Assembly: GCA_016777965.1 (NCBI GenBank)
Contig: JADHQL010000002.1
Span: 1 to 50,641 of the forward strand
Length of the DNA: 50,641 nucleotides
Source of the DNA: Fidelibacterota bacterium
Lineage (GTDB): Bacteria > Fidelibacterota > Marinisomatia > Marinisomatales > Marinisomataceae
Direction of reading: 5' to 3'
The notes below the pieces were generated by a model that was not told the origin of the DNA, did no database searches, and worked only from the letters and a program-made list of their open reading frames with translations. Below are positions 43,077 through 50,641 of this stretch, piece after piece (the stretch's first letter is position 1; every line of letters starts with the position of its first letter). The translations under genes were made by a program, and so were the position numbers.

Positions 43077-43787
43077 ATGAAAAACTTAGTTATCCTGCCA
43101 ACGTACAATGAATCAAAAAATATTGTTAAAACTATCAATTTAGTTTTAGCCCAAAGAAATGATTTAAATATTCTTATCATAGATGATAATTCTCCTGATG
43201 GAACTGCGAAAATTGTTAAAGATTTAAACAATGAAAAAATTTTTATAATTGAGCGTGAATCAAAAAAAGGTTTAGGCTCAGCATATGTAGAAGGTTTTTC
43301 ATGGTCTTTAAAAAATAACTATCAAAAAATAATTCAAATGGATGCAGACTTATCTCACGATCCTAAAGAAATTAATCCTATGTTGAATTTATTGGAAAGT
43401 AATGACCTCGTTATTGGTAGTAGGTATGAAGGAGGTTTGAGAGTAATTAATTGGCCTATCAGAAGGCTGTACATCAGTTATTTCGCTAATATTTATGCAA
43501 GAATAATTACTGGTGTTCCTGTTAAAGACTTGACAGCGGGATTCAAGGGTTGGACAAAAGATGCTCTATATAGAATTAATTTTCAGGAATGTTCTTCTCA
43601 GGGATATTGTTTTCAAATTGAGACTTCTTTTAGAGCTTTTCAAAAAGGTTGTAAGTTGATTGAGCATCCTGTAGTTTTTACAGACCGAACTGTTGGAGAA
43701 TCAAAAATGAGTAAGGCTGTAATGATAGAGGCAGTATTTAAGGTTTGGATTTTTGGTTTATGGAGATTGCTTAGGTTGAAAAGATGA
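43077..43787 (+). CDS. Polyprenol-phosphate mannosyltransferase-like GT2
   Basis: The 236-residue protein is a family 2 glycosyltransferase of the DPM1 type. It begins L-P-T-Y-N-E-S-K-N-I, has D-D-N-S-P-D-G-T near 38-45, the D-A-D-L-S-H-D-P metal motif near 90-97, and the R-Y-x-x-G segment near 115. No C-terminal membrane domain is present, as in soluble Dpm1. It would make polyprenol-phosphate-mannose or a related sugar donor for envelope glycosylation. The gene abuts DUF4837 and overlaps accA by four bases. Confidence 0.9.
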   Translation: MKNLVILPTYNESKNIVKTINLVLAQRNDLNILIIDDNSPDGTAKIVKDLNNEKIFIIERESKKGLGSAYVEGFSWSLKNNYQKIIQMDADLSHDPKEINPMLNLLESNDLVIGSRYEGGLRVINWPIRRLYISYFANIYARIITGVPVKDLTAGFKGWTKDALYRINFQECSSQGYCFQIETSFRAFQKGCKLIEHPVVFTDRTVGESKMSKAVMIEAVFKVWIFGLWRLLRLKR

Positions 43788-44728
43788 AAAGACATTATTT
43801 ACCATTTGAAAAACCGTTAAAAGATTTAGATTTTGAAATTGAAAAATTGACAACATCCGAATCTGATTCAAAACAATTAAAAGATTTAATTGTTGAAAGG
43901 GAAAATTTGGAAAAAGAAATTTTTGCAGATTTATCTCCTTGGGAGACTGTCCAACTAGCCAGACATCCAAATAGACCTTATACCCTCGATTACATCAACG
44001 CTTGGTGTGAGAATTTCACAGAATTGCATGGAGACAAAGCTTTTTCAGATGATAACGCAGTTGTTGCAGGAATTGGAATCATCGACAAATTAAAGGTTGC
44101 CATTATCGGTCAACAAAAAGGAAGAAATATTAAAGATAATATTTTTAGAAATTTTGGAATGATGAAACCTGAGGGTTATAGAAAAGCATTAAGAGTTATG
44201 AAGTTAGCTGAGAAATTTAAATTACCAATAATTACATTGATTGACACCCCTGGAGCTGATCCAGGTATTGGAGCTGAAGAAAGGGGGCAAGGGTATGCTA
44301 TAGCAAATAATCTTTTTGAAATGGCTTCAATTAAAACTCAAATTTTATCAATTGTTATTGGAGAGGGAGCTAGCGGTGGCGCATTAGGCATTGGACTTTG
44401 CGACAAGATGATTATGCTTGAGAACACTTGGTTTTCTGTTATCAGTCCAGAGGGCTGTGCATCTATTTTATGGAAAGACTCTTCAAAAGCACCAGAAGCT
44501 GCTAAATCCTTAAAACTCACTCCCAAAGATTTGATGGAACACGATATTTGTAATATGATTGTTTACGAGCCTTCTGGAGGTGCACACAGACATTTTGATG
44601 CAACTGCAGACATTCTTAAGGAAACAATTTTAAGCGAAATAAAAGAATTGCAAAATAACTTGAGTAGCGATTTCTTGGAGTCTAGAGTTTCAAGATATGA
44701 TAAGCTTGGTGTTTTTAGAGAAAATTAA
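43784..44728 (+). CDS. accA: Acetyl-CoA carboxylase carboxyltransferase, alpha subunit
   Basis: The 314-residue subunit matches AccA. An N-terminal helical part has F-E-K-P-L-K-D-L-D-F-E-I, followed by A-R-H-P-N-R-P-Y-T-L-D-Y at about 59-70 and the crotonase-like core with G-Q-Q-K-G-R and T-P-G-A-D-P-G-I-G-A-E-E-R-G-Q. With AccD it transfers carboxyl from biotin to acetyl-CoA for fatty-acid synthesis. No accD is adjacent. It overlaps the mannosyltransferase gene by four bases, and its stop interlocks with that of convergent ppiD in the four bases TTAA. Confidence 0.96.
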   Translation: MKRHYLPFEKPLKDLDFEIEKLTTSESDSKQLKDLIVERENLEKEIFADLSPWETVQLARHPNRPYTLDYINAWCENFTELHGDKAFSDDNAVVAGIGIIDKLKVAIIGQQKGRNIKDNIFRNFGMMKPEGYRKALRVMKLAEKFKLPIITLIDTPGADPGIGAEERGQGYAIANNLFEMASIKTQILSIVIGEGASGGALGIGLCDKMIMLENTWFSVISPEGCASILWKDSSKAPEAAKSLKLTPKDLMEHDICNMIVYEPSGGAHRHFDATADILKETILSEIKELQNNLSSDFLESRVSRYDKLGVFREN

Positions 44729-46578
44729 TAAAAATCGTATCTGTAATCTTTAAGATCAGCATTATCTCTTAATGCTTGTAGCCAATTACCCCAAATAGCA
44801 TTTTGTCTATCAATAAGTAAGCTAAATTTTATAGCCTCTTTCTTTTCTTCAAAATCACTCATTACAACATCAGCGATATCAATTACTCTTAAAAATGCTT
44901 GACCTCTTAAAGTTGGTAAGGGACCAAGAATATCGCCTTCTTTAGCGTTAGCTAATGCACCAACTATAAAGTTACTTTTACCAATAGATTCAAAACTCCC
45001 AATTAAAGCTGAATTCGCTTCAGCCACGTATTCAAGATTTTCATTATTTTGATATATAGCTGAAAGGTTCATTTCGCCCTTATTACTATCTTTTATCGAT
45101 TCAGCTAAATTTTTTATGTGATTTTTTTTGAAATCAGATAAATATTCATTCTTCAAATCTTTTTTAACAACTTCAAAAGGTATAGTATTTTCTTTTTCAA
45201 CTTTATCAAGGAAAAATACTCCATAGAAATTATCATTCTTAATTGGATCAGAAGTTGAACCTTCAACATTTTTGAATGCAAAATTGACTGCACTTCTCCC
45301 AACTCCAAAATTATCAACAAAAATTGACTCTTTTCTGAGACCGCCAGTTACCTGAACTTCTAATCCCAAAGAATCAGCTAATGCAAAAAATCCATATTCC
45401 GTTGCTTCTAAGGCAAAGATGCTAGCAGTATCTTTAAGTTCGTTTTCAGTACCTCTTCCAGGTTGAATAGTTAAAAGAATATGAGAAGCATTAACTTGCT
45501 CATTACTGTCCACAGTTCGCTTGTCATTAACTTTTATTACATGATATCCATATTCTGTTAAAATTGGACCAACAATTGAACCTTTTTCAGCTTCAAAGGA
45601 TGCTATTTCAAACTCAGGCAATAACTGTCCTTTATTAAACCATCCAAGACTTCCACCTTTTAGATTTTGTGGATCAGCACTATTGCTTGGATCTTCTGTA
45701 AAAGTATTAGCTAATAAAGCGAAATTTTCGCCTTCGTTTAATCTGAAAATTAAATCTTCTGCTTCAAGCTTGACGCGCAATGTATCAGTCGCATTAGACA
45801 TAATTGGCCATTTGACATACTTTAAATACCTTAATTCAGGTTGATCATAATCTGAAATATTTTCATTATAAAGATTGCGTAACTCATCATCAGATGGTCT
45901 ATCTGCTAATAGTCCGTTATAAAAATCCTGATCGATTGCCTTATCGGTAACATGAAGAATTTCAACTTTATAGTTTAAAAATCTTTTTTTGTAATCTTCT
46001 AATACATCGTTTGAAGTGATAGCTGCTGCATTAGAAACATATTGTTGTAGTTTATAGCTAGGTAAATAAACATTCTGCATGAAATCTTCAATTGGTTTCC
46101 AATCAATTTGATTAGGGTTTAAGACAGCATCTAAATATTTTTCCAAATCAAATCTTCCAAATGATTGGAAGGCATCTGAGTTTTTTAGAAACGGAGGAGG
46201 ATTATTTTTCATTTGAAATAAAACTTCTTCATCTCCAACCACAATTTTATTTTTTTTAATTTGCTCTTGTACTATTAAATCAGCAATTAATCGCTCCCAT
46301 ACAACAGCTCTGATATATTCTCTTTCCTCATCGGAGATTAAACGACCAGATTGTTGATCTAATCTATTAATTTCATTAGAAACTAATTGATTAAAATCTT
46401 CAAATAATATTGGTTTCCCATTTAATGAACCAACTTCATTACCTTGACGACCACCAAAAATATCAGTAATGCTGGCACCACCAACTAGACCACCAATTGC
46501 CATACTTGTAACAAAGAGAACCAAGATAGTCCACATTACTACTTGCATTCTACTTCTCATGTTTGTTATTAAGCCCAT
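44725..46578 (-). CDS. ppiD: PpiD-like membrane-anchored periplasmic chaperone/PPIase
   Basis: The 617-residue protein has one N-terminal membrane helix (about 11-33) and then a SurA-type chaperone domain with L-N-G-K-P-I-L-F-E-D-F near 52-62. A parvulin domain at about 245-360 has G-G-S-L-G-W-F and Y-G-Y-H-V-I-K-V. A second, degenerate parvulin-like stretch beginning N-A-S-H-I-L-L near 370 follows. E. coli PpiD has the same layout with one parvulin domain. It helps proteins leaving the Sec channel to fold. It has a candidate extended -10 promoter upstream and converges on accA with a four-base overlap. Confidence 0.88.
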   Translation of the reverse strand: MGLITNMRSRMQVVMWTILVLFVTSMAIGGLVGGASITDIFGGRQGNEVGSLNGKPILFEDFNQLVSNEINRLDQQSGRLISDEEREYIRAVVWERLIADLIVQEQIKKNKIVVGDEEVLFQMKNNPPPFLKNSDAFQSFGRFDLEKYLDAVLNPNQIDWKPIEDFMQNVYLPSYKLQQYVSNAAAITSNDVLEDYKKRFLNYKVEILHVTDKAIDQDFYNGLLADRPSDDELRNLYNENISDYDQPELRYLKYVKWPIMSNATDTLRVKLEAEDLIFRLNEGENFALLANTFTEDPSNSADPQNLKGGSLGWFNKGQLLPEFEIASFEAEKGSIVGPILTEYGYHVIKVNDKRTVDSNEQVNASHILLTIQPGRGTENELKDTASIFALEATEYGFFALADSLGLEVQVTGGLRKESIFVDNFGVGRSAVNFAFKNVEGSTSDPIKNDNFYGVFFLDKVEKENTIPFEVVKKDLKNEYLSDFKKNHIKNLAESIKDSNKGEMNLSAIYQNNENLEYVAEANSALIGSFESIGKSNFIVGALANAKEGDILGPLPTLRGQAFLRVIDIADVVMSDFEEKKEAIKFSLLIDRQNAIWGNWLQALRDNADLKDYRYDFY

Positions 46579-46588
46579 AAACAGCGAA

Positions 46589-46615
46589 TTTATAACAGCA
46601 TCAATGTTAATGCAA
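46589..46615 (-). promoter_or_regulatory. Candidate extended -10 promoter of ppiD
   Basis: On the minus strand TGTTATAAA (plus 46589-46597) fits an extended -10 box (TG, one base, TATAAA). TTGCAT (plus 46610-46615) stands 15 bases upstream of it. The -10 ends about ten bases before the ppiD ATG at 46578, giving a very short leader. Confidence 0.4.
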
Positions 46616-46663
46616 ATTTATTAAAGTTAGATTTTTTTCATAAAAAATTTATATATTCAAAAT

Positions 46664-48901
46664 ATGAGATATAAATACTTAACTATTTCTTTAATTTTTA
46701 GTGCTCTTTTTGCTCAAAGTAAAATATCTTTGGATAGTGTTCTTGATGGCACATTTAGGACCGAATCAATAGGAAGATATGATTGGAAGAATAGTTCTGA
46801 TTCATATTATTTTTCGGAAAGAAGTGATGAAGGGTTAGAATTTTATGAATATAATCTTGCTTCGAATGATACTTTAAAAGCTTTTACAGTCAACAAAAAT
46901 ATTATTAGTAATTTTTCGTATTCATTTAATCCAGATCAAACAAAGTTGCTTTTGAAAAAGAATTCAGTAAAACTATGGAGACATTCTTCTTATGGTTCAT
47001 ATTATGTTTACGATATATCATCAGAATCTTTAACCCCTGTCACTACTGATCCTGATAGTTTAAGAAATGTAAAATTTTCTCCAGATTCCAAAAAGCTAGC
47101 ATTCGTTCGAAATGATAACAATCTATACCTTTTTGATTTAACTAATGAGCTTGAAGAACAACTAACTTTTGATGGGAGCGAAGATATTCTGAACGGACAT
47201 TTTGGATGGGTTTATGAAGAAGAGTTTGGTACTTATGATTCATATAAGTGGAGTCCTAATAGTGAATACATTGCGTTTATAAGAGAGGACCAGACATATG
47301 TTAAAGAGTATGCCTTGGTTGATTATGAAGCACAATATCCAGTTGTAAAGTACATCAGGTATCCGAAAACTGGAGAAGATAATCCTATTGTTTCGATTAG
47401 TATATTAGATTTAAAAAATAAAGAATATAGATCAGTCAACTTACCAAATACTGCATATTATATTCCTGATATTATTTGGCAAACAAATTCATCTAATCTT
47501 TATTTTGCTACTTTAAATAGGAAGCAAAATGATTGGAATTTATACAAATATGATTTCGATACTAATGGGGCAGAATTAATTCTAAATGATTCAAATGATT
47601 CTTGGATTGATAGAGATCTGTTTATAATTCCTGGTGAAATTGGAACATGGACTACTAAAGGCGGTTTTAGCTTTGCAATCATGGAGGACGGAGAAATAAT
47701 ATGGCTATCAGAGCAAGATGGGTTTAATCATATTTACAGAAATAGGCCCGATGGTGGACCAATAAATCAAGTTACAAGAGGAGATTGGGAGGTAAATAAC
47801 ATAAGTGCTATTGATTATAAGAATGAAATAATTTATTTCTCAGCTAAGAAAGAAACAGAAACAGAAAATCATCTTTATTCAGTTAGATTTAATGGCTCAA
47901 GACTCAAAAGGCTTACAAAAGAAAAAGGCTCTCATTCATCATCTTTTTCACCAACATTAAATTATTTCATTAATTCATATTCAAGTTTTACAGTTCCTCC
48001 AAAAACACTCATTAGAGAAGATAATGGAAAGATTGTTAGAATTCTCAGAGAAACAGATAGGTCTAAATTTGACGCTTATAATCTAACCTATCCTCAACTA
48101 ATTAATATTTTTACGGATGACGGCACTAGGCTTAATGCCTTAATTACATATCCTCATAATTTTGATCCAATGAAACAGTATCCTGTTATTCTTTATAATT
48201 ATGGTGGTCCTGGTTCTCAATTAGTTATAAACAGATGGGGTGCAGGAAGTCACACTTTGCATCAATATTTTGCTAGTAGAGATTTTATCATTTTTTCATT
48301 TGATAATAGAGGTACTGGCGGAAGAGGAAAAGCATTCAAAGATTTAGCTTATGGTGATTATGGTAAATATCTTGTTAAGGATCATATTGAAGCAGCAAAA
48401 TATTTACAAGGTCTAACTTATGTTGACGGAGATAACATAGGAATATGGGGCTGGAGTGGCGGCGGTTATTTGACTAACATGTGTATGACTTTAGCTAGCG
48501 ATTATTTTAAAGCTGGTATATCTATTGCTCCAAATGTTGAGCCGTTACTGTATGATACTATTTGGACAGAAAGATATATGGGGTTAGTTGAAGAAAATCC
48601 AGAAGGATATAAAAATGCCTCAGTACTTACTCATGTAGATAAAGCCAAAGGACATTTACTCCAAATACATGGAAATGCAGATGATAACGTTCATCATCAG
48701 CATTCGATAAAGCTTGCTAAAGCATATGCAGAACATGGAAAAGATATGGAGATGTTTATTTATTCAAATGCTAACCACGGAATGTCTAATAACAATTTTT
48801 TAAGTGAAGAATATCCAGCTGATGGATGGAAAAATAGATACCATCTTTATAAAAAGATGGCTGATTTTTTCATGGAACATTTAGTTTCAGATACTTTCTA
48901 A
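46664..48901 (+). CDS. S9 family dipeptidyl-peptidase IV-like protease, exported
   Basis: The 745-residue protein has a signal peptide (about 1-18, F-A-Q-S) and an eight-bladed propeller-like region up to about 490, including E-E-E-F near 187-190, which resembles the Glu pair that binds the substrate N terminus in DPP IV. The alpha/beta-hydrolase domain has G-W-S-G-G-G-Y with Ser598, Asp673 in N-A-D-D-N-V and His705 in N-A-N-H-G-M. It would release X-Pro or X-Ala dipeptides in the periplasm, and its length fits bacterial DPP IV. It is divergent from ppiD and its stop interlocks with the convergent gene at 48898. Confidence 0.94.
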   Translation: MRYKYLTISLIFSALFAQSKISLDSVLDGTFRTESIGRYDWKNSSDSYYFSERSDEGLEFYEYNLASNDTLKAFTVNKNIISNFSYSFNPDQTKLLLKKNSVKLWRHSSYGSYYVYDISSESLTPVTTDPDSLRNVKFSPDSKKLAFVRNDNNLYLFDLTNELEEQLTFDGSEDILNGHFGWVYEEEFGTYDSYKWSPNSEYIAFIREDQTYVKEYALVDYEAQYPVVKYIRYPKTGEDNPIVSISILDLKNKEYRSVNLPNTAYYIPDIIWQTNSSNLYFATLNRKQNDWNLYKYDFDTNGAELILNDSNDSWIDRDLFIIPGEIGTWTTKGGFSFAIMEDGEIIWLSEQDGFNHIYRNRPDGGPINQVTRGDWEVNNISAIDYKNEIIYFSAKKETETENHLYSVRFNGSRLKRLTKEKGSHSSSFSPTLNYFINSYSSFTVPPKTLIREDNGKIVRILRETDRSKFDAYNLTYPQLINIFTDDGTRLNALITYPHNFDPMKQYPVILYNYGGPGSQLVINRWGAGSHTLHQYFASRDFIIFSFDNRGTGGRGKAFKDLAYGDYGKYLVKDHIEAAKYLQGLTYVDGDNIGIWGWSGGGYLTNMCMTLASDYFKAGISIAPNVEPLLYDTIWTERYMGLVEENPEGYKNASVLTHVDKAKGHLLQIHGNADDNVHHQHSIKLAKAYAEHGKDMEMFIYSNANHGMSNNNFLSEEYPADGWKNRYHLYKKMADFFMEHLVSDTF

Positions 48902-50490
48902 TCTTTTTGTTGCATTGCAATTTTTTTAAATTCATGCATTGCAGTTTCAGAGTTTGACATTATCGCTATAAGTTGGTTTGCCCAGGGTAGATTTTCATTC
49001 TCTACTAAAATTTTTAATCTATCAATGCTGTTAACAAACATCCTTGGTAAATAAGTTGGAGTTGGTGTTCCTCCAGTACCCACACCTTTACTTTGATTTC
49101 TGTAAGGATCTGGTGCTTTTAAAATATAGTTTACAACCATATGATAATGATCAATTCTATGTTTAATTATCCATCGAATAGTATTAGCTAATAATTTTTT
49201 ATAATGATTTATTGATTCAACTTTTGAAAGAAAATTTGATTCGATTATTGTTTTTCTAATTTTAACAATTAATGCATGATGTGCTGGAGGTCTGTAACCA
49301 ACTCTAAATGATTTTAACAATCTTGATAAAGAATCCTGTTCAAAATTTTTTGGAAAGTCTTCATTTTCAACATGACCTTTTGTTAGAATGCTGTTTATTA
49401 TAATTTCATCTGTTTTTTTATCAAGATTATACGCCCCTGTATGATTACCAATACCTGTTATTTCATCTGCTATTGGGTAGTATGAACTATTAGCTCCAGT
49501 TTGACCATGGAGATTTGATATGTACAATCCTTTAGAATTATATTCTTTATCAAAAGTATCCCCACAATTTTCAAAAAATAATCCTTTAGTAGGATAGATT
49601 TTACCTTGATTTCCATATAATCCTTGAATGAAGATTCTAACTTCTTTGTTATATAGTGAAGGTTCAGATACTTTCCACATTGTATTAAATAATTGATTTG
49701 AATGCAAAGTAGCTAATTCAATCTTTTCAAGATTTTCTTTAATATCATCTTTTTTTACAGCTTGGAGTAAATTTTCAATCATCATTTTTGATGTTCGTTC
49801 CATCGCAAGATGAGTCATTCTAAATCCTTGTTCATTTCCATCAAAGTCATGAAAAGCCACTAAAGGCTTAATTGATCTTATGTAATCAATATTTTTACTT
49901 AAATCATCATAATTATCTAGCTCTTGATCTGGAAGTGCCCCAGAGCGTAATACATAATCTGCAGCATACTCAAATTCAGGTTGTTGGCCTGTAATTCTTG
50001 AAGATAATAAAAGCAATCCTGATAGTGGCCATGGAATGAATGCATTTGCTTTTTTTTGACTATTAAATATTGGTTCGATTTTAATTCCATTAGCAAGCCA
50101 TGAAGACCAACATCTCACATTTGCAATTAGTTCAGCTGATTCTTTTGTTGGGTTAGCAATGTAATTTTGTACATCTAAAATAAATTTATCCATTAATCCA
50201 TCATCAATTAATTTTACTTCATCAAAAAGTGCATTCTGTCCAATTAAACCTGTTTTTGAATTACTGTGCACGGTCATTTCAAGTGCAATATCTGATAAAA
50301 TGTTATAAGGAGGAGGAAGTTTTTTAAGGGTTGAATATGGCAATGTTGAATTAGGGTGCCAAATTAATTCTGATGTTTGTTGAATTAGACTTGCATCAAA
50401 CTCTAACCCAAATAAATGTTCATTAAATTGAATTCCATTCCCAAGGTACGGAAAGTAATCTTCTGTTGAAATTTGAATATTAGACTTCAT
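48898..50490 (-). CDS. Indoleamine 2,3-dioxygenase-superfamily haem protein
   Basis: The 530-residue protein is largely helical. Its C-terminal part carries the IDO pattern: H-R-I-D-H-Y-H-M-V-V-N-Y-I at 444-456, where His450 aligns with the haem-ligating histidine of human IDO1 (S-Y-H-L-Q-I-V-T-K-Y-I). The glycine loop G-T-G-G-T follows at 471-475. Upstream, G-A-N-S-S-Y-Y-P-I-A-D-E-I-T-G-I resembles the IDO distal segment with S-S and L-L-G-I. It is longer than human IDO1 (403) and may be closer to PrnB-type or uncharacterised bacterial members. Substrate is unknown. It overlaps the upstream thioredoxin-like gene by 11 bases. Confidence 0.72.
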   Translation of the reverse strand: MKSNIQISTEDYFPYLGNGIQFNEHLFGLEFDASLIQQTSELIWHPNSTLPYSTLKKLPPPYNILSDIALEMTVHSNSKTGLIGQNALFDEVKLIDDGLMDKFILDVQNYIANPTKESAELIANVRCWSSWLANGIKIEPIFNSQKKANAFIPWPLSGLLLLSSRITGQQPEFEYAADYVLRSGALPDQELDNYDDLSKNIDYIRSIKPLVAFHDFDGNEQGFRMTHLAMERTSKMMIENLLQAVKKDDIKENLEKIELATLHSNQLFNTMWKVSEPSLYNKEVRIFIQGLYGNQGKIYPTKGLFFENCGDTFDKEYNSKGLYISNLHGQTGANSSYYPIADEITGIGNHTGAYNLDKKTDEIIINSILTKGHVENEDFPKNFEQDSLSRLLKSFRVGYRPPAHHALIVKIRKTIIESNFLSKVESINHYKKLLANTIRWIIKHRIDHYHMVVNYILKAPDPYRNQSKGVGTGGTPTPTYLPRMFVNSIDRLKILVENENLPWANQLIAIMSNSETAMHEFKKIAMQQKD

Positions 50491-50641
50491 TGTTTCTAAC
50501 TAAATCATTAATGAACTTGAAAACAGATTCGTCGTTCCAAAAGGCACTTCCAATATCTTTTACAACTACTTCTCCATTTGAGTTAATGATAAATGTTGTC
50601 GGAATACCTGAAGTTGCAAAAAATTCGTCATCTGTTAAAAC
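50480..50641 (-). CDS. Thioredoxin-like (TlpA/AhpC type) protein, 3' part
   Basis: Reading the minus strand from the right edge gives 53 codons to a TAA at 50480-50482. The peptide has S-G-I-P-T-T-F-I-I-N-S-N-G-E-V-V, the cis-proline strand and D/N-G turn that end a TlpA or ResA-type thioredoxin fold, then a helix to the C terminus. The CxxC motif would lie outside the window. Such proteins reduce disulfides or serve in cytochrome or haem-protein maturation. It overlaps the dioxygenase-like gene by 11 bases, so the two are probably co-expressed. Confidence 0.7.
   Translation of the reverse strand, partial: VLTDDEFFATSGIPTTFIINSNGEVVVKDIGSAFWNDESVFKFINDLVRNNEV

Noticed and set aside
1-50641. 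CRISPR arrays, tRNA or rRNA genes, insertion sequences and integrases
   Set aside because: I looked for spaced repeats, cloverleaf-like G+C-rich spots in gaps and transposase or integrase motifs and saw none; almost all bases lie in assigned genes.

Overview
The window is a stretch of an AT-rich (roughly 30% G+C by eye), very compact bacterial chromosome. Genes abut or overlap by a few bases, no gap exceeds about 120 bases, and I see no rRNA, tRNA, CRISPR array, insertion sequence or integrase. The organism is a diderm with lipopolysaccharide (waaA, a GT9 heptosyltransferase-like gene, lptE). Many genes have clear Shine-Dalgarno sequences (GGAG or AGGAG), unlike typical Bacteroidota. Even so, several families are Bacteroidota/FCB-like: DUF4837, a DUF5683-like protein, an S9 dipeptidyl-peptidase IV-like enzyme, and the regulator-lptE pair. 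The best guess is a streamlined marine FCB-group bacterium such as Marinimicrobia (SAR406). This is inference, not proof.

Layout. 1-3948 holds the end of a PNPOx-family gene, two tiny membrane ORFs, then a tightly coupled run: rhodanese, DUF1295, DCC-family, hotdog thioesterase, enoyl-CoA isomerase-like and TIGR01777 epimerase. 4027-8088 carries the primary sigma factor, a MAPEG protein, Der GTPase and a UMF1-type transporter. 8155-12899 is the glyoxylate shunt (malate synthase, isocitrate lyase), a thioesterase and leucyl aminopeptidase. 12899-14961 has a small membrane protein, a PD-(D/E)XK nuclease, an ICMT/PEMT-like methyltransferase and a phage Gp157-like protein. 14993-17788 (minus) is the three-gene proton-translocating transhydrogenase. 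17878-25389 holds an S33 peptidase, alaS with DUF296 and RidA genes, a sodium symporter and membrane proteins. 25510-27232 is guaB facing rpsT. 27325-31755 is meaB, tatC, heptosyltransferase-like, waaA and pgsA. 31824-36865 is uvrB, an AAA+ regulator, lptE and asnS. 36865-44728 is a SLOG protein, nadE, lepA, a CPBP protease, two envelope proteins, a polyprenol-phosphate mannosyltransferase-like gene and accA. 44725-50641 holds ppiD, an S9 peptidase, an indoleamine-dioxygenase-like gene and the end of a TlpA-like gene.

Taken together the genes suggest a heterotroph that uses acetate or fatty acids through the glyoxylate shunt, balances NADPH with transhydrogenase, and takes up or degrades peptides (PepA, S33, S9, NSS symporter). 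It also shows envelope and LPS maintenance (LptE, WaaA, PpiD, TatC).

The points most worth a second look are these: malate synthase lacks any ATG, GTG, TTG or CTG start and seems to begin at AUU behind a very strong Shine-Dalgarno; an IDO-superfamily haem dioxygenase homologue is coupled to a thioredoxin-like gene; Gp157 and PD-(D/E)XK nuclease families of phage recombination type sit in a housekeeping region; the AAA+ regulator has GAYTDA instead of GAFTGA; and LptE carries an Asp-rich calcium-loop-like insert.
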